Positions 36,983-45,429 of a DNA stretch of 64,000 nucleotides are shown here, in pieces. This DNA is from an uncultured Bacteroidales bacterium (GTDB lineage Bacteria > Bacteroidota > Bacteroidia > Bacteroidales > UBA932), in NCBI GenBank assembly GCA_900316675.1, contig ONDR01000005.1, positions 66,321 to 130,320 of the forward strand, given 5' to 3'. The notes below the pieces were generated by a model. That model did no database searches. It was not told the origin of the DNA and saw only the letters and a list, made by a program, of their open reading frames with translations. The position numbers were made by a program, and so were the translations under genes. Within the stretch, counting starts at the first letter, position 1. Every line of letters starts with the position of its first letter.

Positions 36983-38392
36983 TTACAGTTCTTTTCTAAG
37001 GCGTGCCTTGCGTATGCCAAGAATGTCGCGGTACTTGGCGATAGTCCTTCTGGCTACCTTGTAGCCGCGTTTTTCCATTTCTGCGACAAGCTGGTCGTCT
37101 GTCAGCGGCTTGTGCTTGTCCTCTGCATCCACACATTCCTGAAGCACCTTCTTGAGCTCCCTTGTAGATACTTCTTCTCCCTCCTGGTTCTCCAGTCCCT
37201 CAGAGAAGAAATACTTAAGCGGGAAGATGCCGAAGTGGGTCTCAATATACTTGCTGTTCACAACCCTTGAAATGGTGGAAATATCAAAGCCGGTACGCTC
37301 TGCGATATCCTTAAGAACCATCGGCTTAAGGAAGGATTCGTCACCGGTCTGGAAGTATTCGGTCTGATAGTCAACTATGGCCTGCATAGTGCTCATCAGG
37401 GTATTGTGCCTTTGCTTCAGGGCCTCTACGAACCATTTTGCAGAGTCCATTTTCTGCTTAACAAAGGTTGCGGCCTCTTTCTTCTGCCTCTCTGACGAGC
37501 CTGCGGCTTCCATCAGCAGTTCTGCGTACTTCTTGTTGACGCGTATCTCCGGCAGCGAGAAGCGGGGCATGGTCAGATCCAGTTTCCCGTCTTCGTAGGT
37601 AAGTACAAAGTCAGGGACAATCTGCTGAGCCTGGTCATTGTAGGAATCGTCAATCTGTCCGCCGGGATTGGGGTTCAGTTTCACTATCCTAGCAGTGGCC
37701 TTCTTCATCTGCTCTTCTGTAAGGCCAAGACGGCTCATTATCCTTTGGAAATGGCGGTTAGAAAAGTCCTGGAAGCAGTTTGTCAGTATGTTGATGGCAT
37801 TGGTGACGGCCTCATCCTGCTTCAGGGAGTGCAGCTGCAGCAGCAGGCATTCCCTAAGGTCCCTTGCACCGACGCCGGTAGGCTCGAAGTCTTGAATGAC
37901 CTTCAGCATCTTAAGCACTTCTTCTTCATTCGTGTCGATGTTGGCCTTGAATGCCATGTCGTCCACAAGATTGTCGATGCCGCGGCTAAGGTAGCCGTTG
38001 TCGTCCAGACTGCCAATCAGGAAGGCGGCAATATCGTGCTCGTGCTTGTTAAGGTTCAGGAAGCCAAGCTGTTCCATCAGGGACTGAGTAAAGCTCTGCT
38101 TAACAGAGAAGGTATTGTACTGAGGCCTTTCGTCCTTGCCGTAATTGTTAACGTGAAGCCGGTAAGAGGGTATGGGATCGTCCTCGTTAATCTCGTTCAG
38201 CGATACGTCGCGGGTTTCGTCGTCGTCTTCCTTCTTTTCTGACGGTGAATCATCAAGCACAGGATTCTCCTCGAGCTCTTTGCGGATTCGCTGCTCAAGT
38301 TCAAGGATGGGAAGCTCGATTATCTTTATTGTCTGGATCTGAAGCGGAGAGAGCTTCTGTTGCTGCTTCAGTCCTAATTCCTGTTTTAGCAT
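36983..38392 (-). CDS. rpoN: RNA polymerase sigma-54 factor
   Basis: Alternative sigma factor that needs AAA+ activators. The 469-residue protein has the Gln-rich region I (KQQQKLSPLQIQTIKI), an acidic region II (EKKEDDDETRD), the core-binding region III, and the C-terminal RpoN box ARRTIAKYR (447-455) that reads the -24 element. Length is standard. It is followed by cls and preceded by the SPOR protein gene with a 3-nt gap. I found no convincing sigma-54 promoter in this window. Confidence 0.97.
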   Translation of the reverse strand: MLKQELGLKQQQKLSPLQIQTIKIIELPILELEQRIRKELEENPVLDDSPSEKKEDDDETRDVSLNEINEDDPIPSYRLHVNNYGKDERPQYNTFSVKQSFTQSLMEQLGFLNLNKHEHDIAAFLIGSLDDNGYLSRGIDNLVDDMAFKANIDTNEEEVLKMLKVIQDFEPTGVGARDLRECLLLQLHSLKQDEAVTNAINILTNCFQDFSNRHFQRIMSRLGLTEEQMKKATARIVKLNPNPGGQIDDSYNDQAQQIVPDFVLTYEDGKLDLTMPRFSLPEIRVNKKYAELLMEAAGSSERQKKEAATFVKQKMDSAKWFVEALKQRHNTLMSTMQAIVDYQTEYFQTGDESFLKPMVLKDIAERTGFDISTISRVVNSKYIETHFGIFPLKYFFSEGLENQEGEEVSTRELKKVLQECVDAEDKHKPLTDDQLVAEMEKRGYKVARRTIAKYRDILGIRKARLRKEL

Positions 38393-38395
38393 AGC

Positions 38396-38947
38396 TTACA
38401 GCAGAACTGTCGTTTCTACTCTTGTTGAATCTGTCGTTTCGGTTAATTCGGGTTCGTCAGGCTCGTAAATGATTTCCCTGTCCGTAGAAGGATAGTTGAT
38501 TGCTTCCTTTACGATGAAAGCCGAGGGGAAAAGGTTTTTCACCGACCTGAGCAGCACCATTGCGTCCGATTTCGTGCGGAAGTCACCAACGGTAACCTTG
38601 AAGAAAGGACTCTGATAGCTTCTGTATGTTTCTACGCCGCGATAATGCTTCTTGAAAGTTTCTACGGCAGCCTCCGATGCACTTCTTGCATTCTGTTTGT
38701 TGTCAAAGAAGATGCGCACCCTGTAGCCGCTTATAACCCTGTCCTTGTTTTTTTCTACAAACTTGTCAAGGTTCTGTTTCACCTGCTGGCTTTGGTAAAG
38801 GTTGATGTCTGCGGCACTGCCCTTTGACCTTGACGGCAGCAGGTTGATGATGGACTGGCCTACAAGTGAGGAATCTACGACCTCTTGAGCGCTGATGCTG
38901 CAGAGGGCGCAGGCGAATGCTATGATGGAAACTATAAATCTTTTCAT
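38396..38947 (-). CDS. Exported SPOR-domain protein
   Basis: A 183-residue protein with a Sec signal peptide (residues 1-20, ending CSISA-Q). Residues about 73-147 form a SPOR domain (GYRVRIFFDNKQNARSA, then FFKVTVGDFRTKSDA), which binds glycan strands lacking stem peptides at division sites in characterised proteins. The acidic tail (EPDEPELTETTDS) has no known role. It lies between a lipoprotein gene (2-nt gap) and rpoN. Confidence 0.82.
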   Translation of the reverse strand: MKRFIVSIIAFACALCSISAQEVVDSSLVGQSIINLLPSRSKGSAADINLYQSQQVKQNLDKFVEKNKDRVISGYRVRIFFDNKQNARSASEAAVETFKKHYRGVETYRSYQSPFFKVTVGDFRTKSDAMVLLRSVKNLFPSAFIVKEAINYPSTDREIIYEPDEPELTETTDSTRVETTVLL

Positions 38948-38949
38948 AA

Positions 38950-39402
38950 CTACTTTTTCAAAAACCGTTTAACAGGCACATTCTTGAATGAAAAAGACTT
39001 TTTAAAGCCTTTGACATTTGCTTTTGCACTTATATCCGTAGTGAGGTTTTCTGTCTTAAGTTCCGGCAGGCTGGCCAGGACATCCAGTATGTTCTTTGAC
39101 GGATCAAGATCCAGTGTACAGGAGCAACTGTATGTCTTGGTGCATTTTGCAGATAGGGAGATGGGCTCCACGGTGTAGTGGATGTACGGTTCTCCGCTAA
39201 GGTAAAGTATGCCTGCAATGTCTGTCAGGGTAACCTTAGAGGCTGGATTCTCCAATTCCAATGCCAAATCTGCCTGCAAAGAGCGCAGACCACGCAGGGA
39301 AACGGACTCCAGAGACCATCCGGTGGCCCTTATCTCTTTGAACTTGTTGAAGTTACACCCGGTGGAAAAAATTATCAATAAAACTAAAATAATCTTTTTC
39401 AT
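38950..39402 (-). CDS. Small lipoprotein, possibly LEA14/WHy-like fold
   Basis: A 150-residue protein with a lipoprotein signal and lipobox Cys16 (FSTGC-N). The mature part is beta-rich with LQADLALELENPASKVTLTDI followed by GILYLSGE, a pattern seen in LEA type 2 (WHy) domains; this assignment is tentative. First gene of the minus run SPOR-rpoN-cls. A TATATTTG -7 box lies only 5 nt upstream of the ATG, so the message may be almost leaderless. Confidence 0.6.
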   Translation of the reverse strand: MKKIILVLLIIFSTGCNFNKFKEIRATGWSLESVSLRGLRSLQADLALELENPASKVTLTDIAGILYLSGEPYIHYTVEPISLSAKCTKTYSCSCTLDLDPSKNILDVLASLPELKTENLTTDISAKANVKGFKKSFSFKNVPVKRFLKK

Positions 39403-39407
39403 ATTGG

Positions 39408-39415
39408 CAAATATA
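39408..39415 (-). promoter_or_regulatory. -7 element of the lipoprotein-SPOR-rpoN-cls run
   Basis: Minus strand TATATTTG, 5 nt before the ATG at 39402. With a start about 7 nt downstream the transcript would begin at or next to the ATG. Confidence 0.4.
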
Positions 39416-39437
39416 CGAAATACTTTCTAATAATTTG

Positions 39438-39445
39438 TATCTTTG
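39438..39445 (+). promoter_or_regulatory. -7 element of miaB
   Basis: TATCTTTG, a full TAnnTTTG match, 24 nt before the ATG at 39470. This box lies inside an open upstream extension of the frame, which supports ATG 39470. Confidence 0.45.
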
Positions 39446-39469
39446 CAGCCTCAAAGAGACAAGAGTGAT

Positions 39470-40792
39470 ATGGACAATAAGTATCTTTATATAGAAACAT
39501 ACGGCTGCCAGATGAACGTAAGTGACACAGAGGTCATCTTTTCCATCATGGCAAAACACGGATACCAGCGCACAGAGGACATTACCAAAGCTGATATCAT
39601 CCTGGCAAATACCTGTTCCATCAGGGACAACGCAGAGCAGCGCATTTACGGCCGCCTGGAGGTGTTCGCAAAGGAGAAGAAGCAGCGTCCCGGCATCATC
39701 GTCGGCATCGTGGGCTGTATGGCGGAGCGCCTTAAAGAGGCCCTGCTTGATAGTGGAAAGGTAGATATTGTGGCAGGTCCGGATTCTTACCGTTCACTTC
39801 CTTCGCTCGCAGAGGCAGTCCGTCCCGGCCAGCCCCAGATCAATGTACTCCTCTCCCACGAAGAGACCTATGCCGATATTATTCCGGTTCGTACGGACAA
39901 GAACGGCGTTTCTGCTTTTGTCTCCATTATGCGTGGATGCAACAATGTCTGCTCTTACTGCGTGGTTCCCTATACCAGGGGAGCAGAGCGCAGCAGGGAC
40001 CCTCACACCATAGTACGTGAGGTATGCAAACTGGTGGCCGATGGCTATAAAGAGGTAACTCTGCTTGGCCAGAATGTGGATTCTTATTTCTGGAAGGATG
40101 AATCCGGGAACGTAGATTTTGCTGACCTTCTGGCAATGGTGGCAGATGTGAATCCGTCTTTGCGCGTCAGATTCTCTACTTCACACCCGAAGGACATCAG
40201 CGACAAACTAATTGAGACGATGGCATCCCGTGCCAATATCTGCCGCTGCATTCACCTCCCTGTCCAGTCCGGCAGCGACCGTATGCTGGAGAAAATGCGT
40301 CGCCGCTATACCCGCGAATGGTATCTTGGCCGCGTGGCTAAAATCCGTAAAGAGATGCCGGACTGCGCTATTACCACCGACATAATTGCCGGTTTCTGCT
40401 CTGAAACAGAGCAGGATCATAAAGATACACTTAGCATAATGGAAGAAGTGGGCTACGACTATGCCTACATGTTCCAGTATTCAGAGCGTCCGGGCACCCT
40501 TGCCGCCAGAAATTATCCTGACGATGTGGCCCCGCAGGTTAAGACACGACGCCTGAACGAGATCATCGAACTCCAGAACCGTCTTGGCCTGGAAAGCAAC
40601 AAGCGCGATGTGGGCAAGACCTTTACCGTGCTGGTAGAGGGCCCGTCAAAGCGTAGTGCCGACGAACTGTGCGGCCGTGCTTCCAACAACAAGATGTGCG
40701 TATTCCCGGACAAGGTTCACAAGGCCGGGGACTACGTAAGCGTAAAGGTGCTTTCCTGCACCTCTGCGACTCTGATATGTGAGCTTGTCTAA
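39470..40792 (+). CDS. miaB: tRNA-2-methylthio-N6-dimethylallyladenosine synthase
   Basis: Radical SAM methylthiotransferase that modifies A37 of tRNAs reading UNN codons. The 440-residue protein has the N-terminal MTTase domain with auxiliary cluster cysteines Cys13 (YGCQMN), Cys49 (NTCSIR) and Cys83 (GCMAE), the radical SAM CxxxCxxC at Cys157, Cys161 and Cys164 (GCNNVCSYC), and a C-terminal TRAM domain. The FSTSHPKDIS motif favours MiaB over RimO or MtaB. The TAA stop overlaps the upp stop as CTAA. Confidence 0.96.
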   Translation: MDNKYLYIETYGCQMNVSDTEVIFSIMAKHGYQRTEDITKADIILANTCSIRDNAEQRIYGRLEVFAKEKKQRPGIIVGIVGCMAERLKEALLDSGKVDIVAGPDSYRSLPSLAEAVRPGQPQINVLLSHEETYADIIPVRTDKNGVSAFVSIMRGCNNVCSYCVVPYTRGAERSRDPHTIVREVCKLVADGYKEVTLLGQNVDSYFWKDESGNVDFADLLAMVADVNPSLRVRFSTSHPKDISDKLIETMASRANICRCIHLPVQSGSDRMLEKMRRRYTREWYLGRVAKIRKEMPDCAITTDIIAGFCSETEQDHKDTLSIMEEVGYDYAYMFQYSERPGTLAARNYPDDVAPQVKTRRLNEIIELQNRLGLESNKRDVGKTFTVLVEGPSKRSADELCGRASNNKMCVFPDKVHKAGDYVSVKVLSCTSATLICELV

Positions 40793-41442
40793 AGTTTTTC
40801 TCCGAAGGCAAGGTCTCCGGCATCTCCAAGGCCGGGAACTATGTAGGAGTGACTTGTGAGTTCTTCATCTATGGCGGCAGTCCACAGGGTGATGTCGTCA
40901 GTCAGAAGATGTTTCTTAAGATAATCCACTGCAAAAGCGCTGGAAATAGGGCATACCAGATGGGTGTGCTTGGGTTTTCCGTCCTCGCTTAGCTTATTGA
41001 AGGCTACCTCTATTGAGGCGCCGGTGGCAAGCATGGTGTCTGCAAGAATCAGTATTTTGCCGTCAAGCTTGGGCGCGGTTGCATATTCAATCTGAATATG
41101 GAAGTCATCCCCTTTGTGGTATTTGCGGAAGGCGGCGATGAAAGCGTTCTCTGCGTCGTCATATACGTCCAGTACACCTTTGTGCAGCGGCAGGCCGGCG
41201 CGCAGGATGGTAGAAGCAACAACTTGGTCGTCCAGCGTAGGAACGCTGGCTATGCCAAGCGGAGTCTCAACTTCTTTTACGCTGTAACTGAGGGTTTTGC
41301 TTATTTCGTAAGCGAAGATTTGTCCAATGCGCTCCAGGTTTGTGCGGAAGCGAAGTCTGTCTTTCTGGATGATTCTGTCACGCAGTTGGGCTACGTAATT
41401 GTTGAGAACCGAGTTGGTTTCTCCAAGGTTGATAACTTTCAT
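40789..41442 (-). CDS. upp: Uracil phosphoribosyltransferase
   Basis: Salvages uracil with PRPP to UMP. With ATG 41442 the protein has 217 residues, starting MKVINLGETNSVLNN. The PRPP-binding loop is LADTMLATGAS (133-143) and the C-terminal uracil-binding region contains IPGLGDAGD-like YIVPGLGDAGDLAFG. The frame is open 27 codons further up, but that extension crosses the promoter. Its own promoter has a near-ideal -33/-7 pair and the short leader contains a small hairpin next to the ATG. Confidence 0.96.
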   Translation of the reverse strand: MKVINLGETNSVLNNYVAQLRDRIIQKDRLRFRTNLERIGQIFAYEISKTLSYSVKEVETPLGIASVPTLDDQVVASTILRAGLPLHKGVLDVYDDAENAFIAAFRKYHKGDDFHIQIEYATAPKLDGKILILADTMLATGASIEVAFNKLSEDGKPKHTHLVCPISSAFAVDYLKKHLLTDDITLWTAAIDEELTSHSYIVPGLGDAGDLAFGEKL

Positions 41443-41444
41443 GA

Positions 41445-41466
41445 TTCGGATCTTTTTTGTTCCGAA
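41445..41466 (-). promoter_or_regulatory. Leader hairpin of upp
   Basis: Inverted repeat TTCGGA / TCCGAA with a 10-nt A-rich loop (minus strand), ending 2 nt before the ATG. It would occupy nearly the whole predicted leader and could affect translation initiation. Confidence 0.45.
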
Positions 41467-41469
41467 AAA

Positions 41470-41500
41470 CAAAATTATCAATTTTTTCTGTTCTGTCAAA
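41470..41500 (-). promoter_or_regulatory. Promoter of upp
   Basis: Minus strand: TTTG (41497-41500), 19-nt spacer, TAATTTTG (41470-41477). Excellent consensus match; predicted start near 41463. Confidence 0.65.
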
Positions 41501-41510
41501 AAAAATGTAA

Positions 41511-44500
41511 TTAAAGCTTCCACTTGGGGTATGAAACCAAGTCGATGATATAGTAGGAATAGCCATAGCTGTCTGTCTGCGATCCAAAGTCAAAATGGTA
41601 CATGCTTGTAACAAAAGGGGACTGGCGAAGGAAGCTCTGCCGGGAAAAATCAAAGTACAGGCTTGCATGTTCGTTAAAGGACAGGAACTGCTCTATGGAG
41701 TCGTATTTTCCTGCATCGCTTTCCAGGTCTCCGGGATGAATGGTGTAGGCTACTTCCCCAAAATGGTATTCGGAAGGCCAGTTCTTCTCTATGAACTCTG
41801 TCATCAGCCCGCCCTGTTGAGGTGCGGTATATTGGTTGCCGGCATCGTCGAATTCGTCGATATGATTCCAGCGGCCGTTGCCCAGACTGTAAAATGATCC
41901 GTTGCCAAAGTTGCATCGTACGGCTTGATAACCTTTTGTCAGTTTGGTGTAAAGGTCTGCAAATGCATCAATCTGTTCTTTTCCGGCGATATCTGCAGAA
42001 ACCTCCGGGAAGAATGTGTCAAGGTTAATCATTGCGACGGGGGCGGTATGCAGGTAAACGTCCAGATAGCCGCAGGCTATGGTTACGCTGCCTCCGCACC
42101 GGGAATTGCTGCAGCTTACGTTCAGGGGAATCCGTCCTGCGGTGAAGCCTGTCGGGTTGGTGGCTCCGGTAACCGTAATGGCTCCGGATGGGGTAAGGGC
42201 GAAGCTAAGGTCCGCTGTGCCCAGAATGCTTATGCTGCCGGCCGACGCACCAAGGTCCAGGTTAAGATTCGGCAGGGTGGCCGTAACGCCCCCGGAAACG
42301 GCAATTCCGCCGCTGTGGCTTATCTTAAAGCCCGTAATCATTTGATTGTCAATGGTTCCCAAAAGAGCGTCAGGGTCCCGGCCCAGTGGCGGCTTAACGT
42401 AAACGTCACAGTACGCGGAATTTACATCCGGAGCCGCTTTTGGTCTTACCTCCAGGGCATCCGCGAAGCTCCGCCCAACAACGGTGCTTACAGAAGTTCC
42501 GCCGCGTGTCAATTCCGCTATGAAGGCACTTGTGCCGCTGCAGCCAAGGAAGGCTGCGGCCGCGCTTTCCGTAGCTGCAAGTCCCGGGGCCAGAAGCTCT
42601 TCATACAGGGCGGAATTAAAGCTCAACCTGTTGCCGTATCGGTCTGTGTAATAAGGCTCAAGGCTTACTGCGGTGCCGTCCAGGGATAATTCCACCGCAC
42701 TTGTCCCGGAATGAAGCACCGGTGCTTCTACGGTAAAAGGAAAGATTCCGTGGCAGACCTGTGCGCCATTGGCGTTTATGCCGGTATATTCTATTGCGGC
42801 ATCGCCTGCGCGCTTGGCTTTTACTGTGCATGTGCCGTTCCCGGCGTCCACTACCTCAATAATTGAAGAGTATTCATCTTTGACAGAAAAACGGACGCTT
42901 TTTACGCTGCCTGTCTTGCGGGTGGTTTTGATTTTTCCCTGCTGGGCTATGAATTCCGCTTTTTTGTCCCATGCTATTGTTACGGAGCCGTCGGCGACAA
43001 CCTGTGCCGTTACGGTGGCAGAGTGCTGTCCGTCATGAGTCTGTATCGTAATGGGGATGGATGTGCCCGTGTCGATATCGTCGGTTGAATATAACCTCAG
43101 TACGTCGGACGGCAGCTCCCTTTTGTCGTAGTACACGTACGCATCTGCAAACGGGAAACTATTCCCCGGCTTTTCCTCTGAATAAAACACGCGGTTGTGG
43201 CTGTTATCTACGTATACGTAGCGTTTAACCAGTTCCCACTGGATTCCGTAAGATGACAGCATCGCTTTTGTCTGCGGGGTAAGGTCCCAGCCCGGAGTCT
43301 GGCCGTAAGTAGACCGGGTAAAATCCTGCGCCATAGCAAAATAGTCGGGAATCAGGTATAAACCAGAATTGAAGTCAGCCTCGGCTATGTCAGAATCTAT
43401 AAAGCAGGGGAGTATGCCCATGCCTTCCGTTTTTTCTGAGCGCTCCGGGGCGTTGAGGCGCAGTACCCTTGAATCCGGCAGCTCCAGGCTGGCCTTCCAT
43501 TCCTTTATTGCAAAGCCTTCTGCAGTAGCGGTCAGTATCACGTGATATGCGGTATTGCGGCGGATATCGAAGTTCGAGGTCTCGTTCATTCCCAGGCAGA
43601 AACGGTAGGTTAGAAGCCCCTGGTCTCCCCAGTCCGCGTTGGCCGTGCTTTCCAGCTCTACGCTGCACTGCTCCACGGCCTGCCGCACTGTGGTCCCATG
43701 TTCTTTTTCTACTTCTGACGGAGTCTTTTTGTCCGATGACGCATTGGCCGGCAGTAGGTTGCCGAACATGTTTTCAGGCACATAAAAGCAGAAGGAGCCT
43801 GTTGGCTCGCCGCCTTCCGCCGTCCTTTTCTCCATGGGCAGCATGGCCATCTTTTCAAGACTGATGCTGCCGCCTGGGGCGAAGGGCCGGAAGATCCTGC
43901 TTCCGTACCTGGCGCCGCATTTCTGGACTCCGTCGCCGGACAGGCTTACATCCACATAAGACAGGGCGGAAGGGTCGAATTCCACTTCTACCTTCGCCCA
44001 CAGGGATTGCAGGGGTACAGTTACTTTACCGTCAGAGGCCCCGTCTGCCAGGTCAAGCATGGACGGCTTCATCCTTGGCAGAGAACCGGCCCGGTCCGGG
44101 CCGAAGTCCCGCAGCGTGGTGGTCAAGTCGTATTGGCCGCTGCCGTTCATGCTGTCATTCTCTATTTCAAGGGCTTCCAGGGCGGATTCACTGTCAGGAA
44201 AGGCTATCTTCCCGGCAATGTATCCCGTTACCATGTAGCATGAATAGGCCCTTTCCTTATTAAGCCGGGCTGTTTTTGTAAACCCGGTGAAGGCCCCGGA
44301 AACCTTGTCCTGGAATACCAGTGTGCCGTTACTGTCATAAATGGCAACGGCAGCCCCTACTATTGTGCCGCTGTTAACTTCTACGGCCTGTCTGGCTTTT
44401 GTCCAGACTTCAGATTCCACAGGGCTGCTGTACCCGAACGACAGTTCAAGCTCGTCTGGTTTTTCCGGGTCCGGGACAGGAGTTAAATTGTCTGTACATG

Positions 44501-44555
44501 CCCATGCAAAGGCCAGTAGCATGGCTGCCGCCATCCATTTTTTTGTCAGCTTCAT
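41511..44555 (-). CDS. Large surface lipoprotein, DUF4906/fimbrial-type
   Basis: A 1014-residue exported protein with lipobox Cys20 (AFAWAC-T). Residues about 30-370 resemble the two-domain fold of Bacteroidota fimbrial subunits and anchors (FimB/Mfa2-like), including NTAYHVILTATAEGF, a typical strand of that group. Residues about 500-640 contain Ig-like segments (VSLDG, YTGINANG), and the rest is a long beta-rich region with Gly/Ser-rich stretches. The overall plan recalls DUF4906 proteins near fimbrial loci. No fimbrillin genes adjoin it; it lies alone between radC (3-nt gap) and upp. Confidence 0.55.
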   Translation of the reverse strand: MKLTKKWMAAAMLLAFAWACTDNLTPVPDPEKPDELELSFGYSSPVESEVWTKARQAVEVNSGTIVGAAVAIYDSNGTLVFQDKVSGAFTGFTKTARLNKERAYSCYMVTGYIAGKIAFPDSESALEALEIENDSMNGSGQYDLTTTLRDFGPDRAGSLPRMKPSMLDLADGASDGKVTVPLQSLWAKVEVEFDPSALSYVDVSLSGDGVQKCGARYGSRIFRPFAPGGSISLEKMAMLPMEKRTAEGGEPTGSFCFYVPENMFGNLLPANASSDKKTPSEVEKEHGTTVRQAVEQCSVELESTANADWGDQGLLTYRFCLGMNETSNFDIRRNTAYHVILTATAEGFAIKEWKASLELPDSRVLRLNAPERSEKTEGMGILPCFIDSDIAEADFNSGLYLIPDYFAMAQDFTRSTYGQTPGWDLTPQTKAMLSSYGIQWELVKRYVYVDNSHNRVFYSEEKPGNSFPFADAYVYYDKRELPSDVLRLYSTDDIDTGTSIPITIQTHDGQHSATVTAQVVADGSVTIAWDKKAEFIAQQGKIKTTRKTGSVKSVRFSVKDEYSSIIEVVDAGNGTCTVKAKRAGDAAIEYTGINANGAQVCHGIFPFTVEAPVLHSGTSAVELSLDGTAVSLEPYYTDRYGNRLSFNSALYEELLAPGLAATESAAAAFLGCSGTSAFIAELTRGGTSVSTVVGRSFADALEVRPKAAPDVNSAYCDVYVKPPLGRDPDALLGTIDNQMITGFKISHSGGIAVSGGVTATLPNLNLDLGASAGSISILGTADLSFALTPSGAITVTGATNPTGFTAGRIPLNVSCSNSRCGGSVTIACGYLDVYLHTAPVAMINLDTFFPEVSADIAGKEQIDAFADLYTKLTKGYQAVRCNFGNGSFYSLGNGRWNHIDEFDDAGNQYTAPQQGGLMTEFIEKNWPSEYHFGEVAYTIHPGDLESDAGKYDSIEQFLSFNEHASLYFDFSRQSFLRQSPFVTSMYHFDFGSQTDSYGYSYYIIDLVSYPKWKL

Positions 44556-44558
44556 GTC

Positions 44559-45287
44559 TTAGTTATTAGTGATTATTCTTTTCTTGTTGTATTTACCCCT
44601 TTTGAGGTGTAGCAGCTGTTCTTCTGAAAAACTGTAAAAGCAGCCGTCGCCGATGATTACATGGTCCAGGAGCATCATTCCGGCAGGCGTCAGGGCACTT
44701 TTCAGTTTCATGGTGAATTCCAGGTCCGCCTGCCCGGGGAGGGGATTCCCTTCCGGGTGATTATGGACCATGATTATCCTCTGCGCCTTTTTTGCCAGGG
44801 CCTTTGTCATTACCATGTGTACGTCCACCCCCGTGCTTGTGGGCGTGCCGCTGGTCAGCTTTTCAATACCGATCAGCCTAAGGTTCCTGGTAAGGTACAG
44901 AAGCCAGCATTCTTCGTGGTCGAGTCCCTTGAGCTTTGGCTCCATCAGCAGGAATACAGATTTTGAATCGGGCAGCTCTGTTTTGTTGCGTTCCGGCTGT
45001 TCTGACATCATACGCCTTACCAGTTCGAATAAAGCGACAAGCGTCGCCGCCTTATCCGGACCGATGCCTTCTGATAGTTTAAGGTTTTCTGTGGAAAGCA
45101 GGGCAAGCGAGGACAGCCTGTTCCCGTTTTCTGCAAGTAGGTCTCTGGCAATTTCTATAGCATTCTTTTTGCCTGTTCCCGTCCTTAGTATTATTGATAA
45201 TAATTCTGTGCTGCTGAGCGCTGCCGCGCCCATTTTCATCAGCTTTTCCCGGGGTCTTTCTTCCGGGCTCATTTGGCAAATCTTCAT
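44559..45287 (-). CDS. radC: RadC-family JAB/MPN-domain protein
   Basis: A 242-residue protein. The N-terminal helix-hairpin-helix part (SEGIGPDKAATL, near 72-83) is followed by an MPN domain with the JAMM metal motif: HNHPEG at 175-180 and Asp188 (GQADLE). Named for DNA repair, but the activity of this family is unresolved. It follows the terminator of the carboxyltransferase gene and has a TACATTTG -7 box. The DUF4906-like gene starts 3 nt after its stop. Confidence 0.92.
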   Translation of the reverse strand: MKICQMSPEERPREKLMKMGAAALSSTELLSIILRTGTGKKNAIEIARDLLAENGNRLSSLALLSTENLKLSEGIGPDKAATLVALFELVRRMMSEQPERNKTELPDSKSVFLLMEPKLKGLDHEECWLLYLTRNLRLIGIEKLTSGTPTSTGVDVHMVMTKALAKKAQRIIMVHNHPEGNPLPGQADLEFTMKLKSALTPAGMMLLDHVIIGDGCFYSFSEEQLLHLKRGKYNKKRIITNN

Positions 45288-45310
45288 AGTTCATGCGTTA
45301 TTTGACTTGC

Positions 45311-45318
45311 CAAATGTA
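45311..45318 (-). promoter_or_regulatory. -7 element of radC
   Basis: Minus strand TACATTTG matches TAnnTTTG, 23 nt before the radC ATG, just downstream of the preceding gene's terminator. Confidence 0.45.
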
Positions 45319-45325
45319 GATAACA

Positions 45326-45363
45326 GAAAAATAAAAAATGGCCGGGAGAAGCCCCCGGCCATT
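45326..45363 (-). terminator. Intrinsic terminator after the carboxyltransferase gene
   Basis: A 10-bp stem AATGGCCGGG/CCCGGCCATT with a 7-nt loop, followed on the minus strand by TTTTATTTTTC. Confidence 0.88.
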
Positions 45364-45367
45364 AAGA

Positions 45368-45399
45368 TTTTCACAAAGCTGAACTAAGTTTTCACAAAG
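45368..45399. repeat. Two 11-nt direct repeats spaced one per 21 nt
   Basis: TTTTCACAAAG occurs at 45368-45378 and 45389-45399, a spacing of two helical turns. They lie between the stop of the carboxyltransferase gene and its terminator. Function unknown. Confidence 0.5.
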
Positions 45400-45429
45400 T
45401 TTAACTTTTTAAAGAAAAAGCAAGTTTTT

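Noticed and set aside
36983..38392. Sigma-54 dependent promoters near rpoN
   Set aside because: No convincing GG-N10-GC element was found in intergenic regions, and no AAA+ activator gene is in the window.
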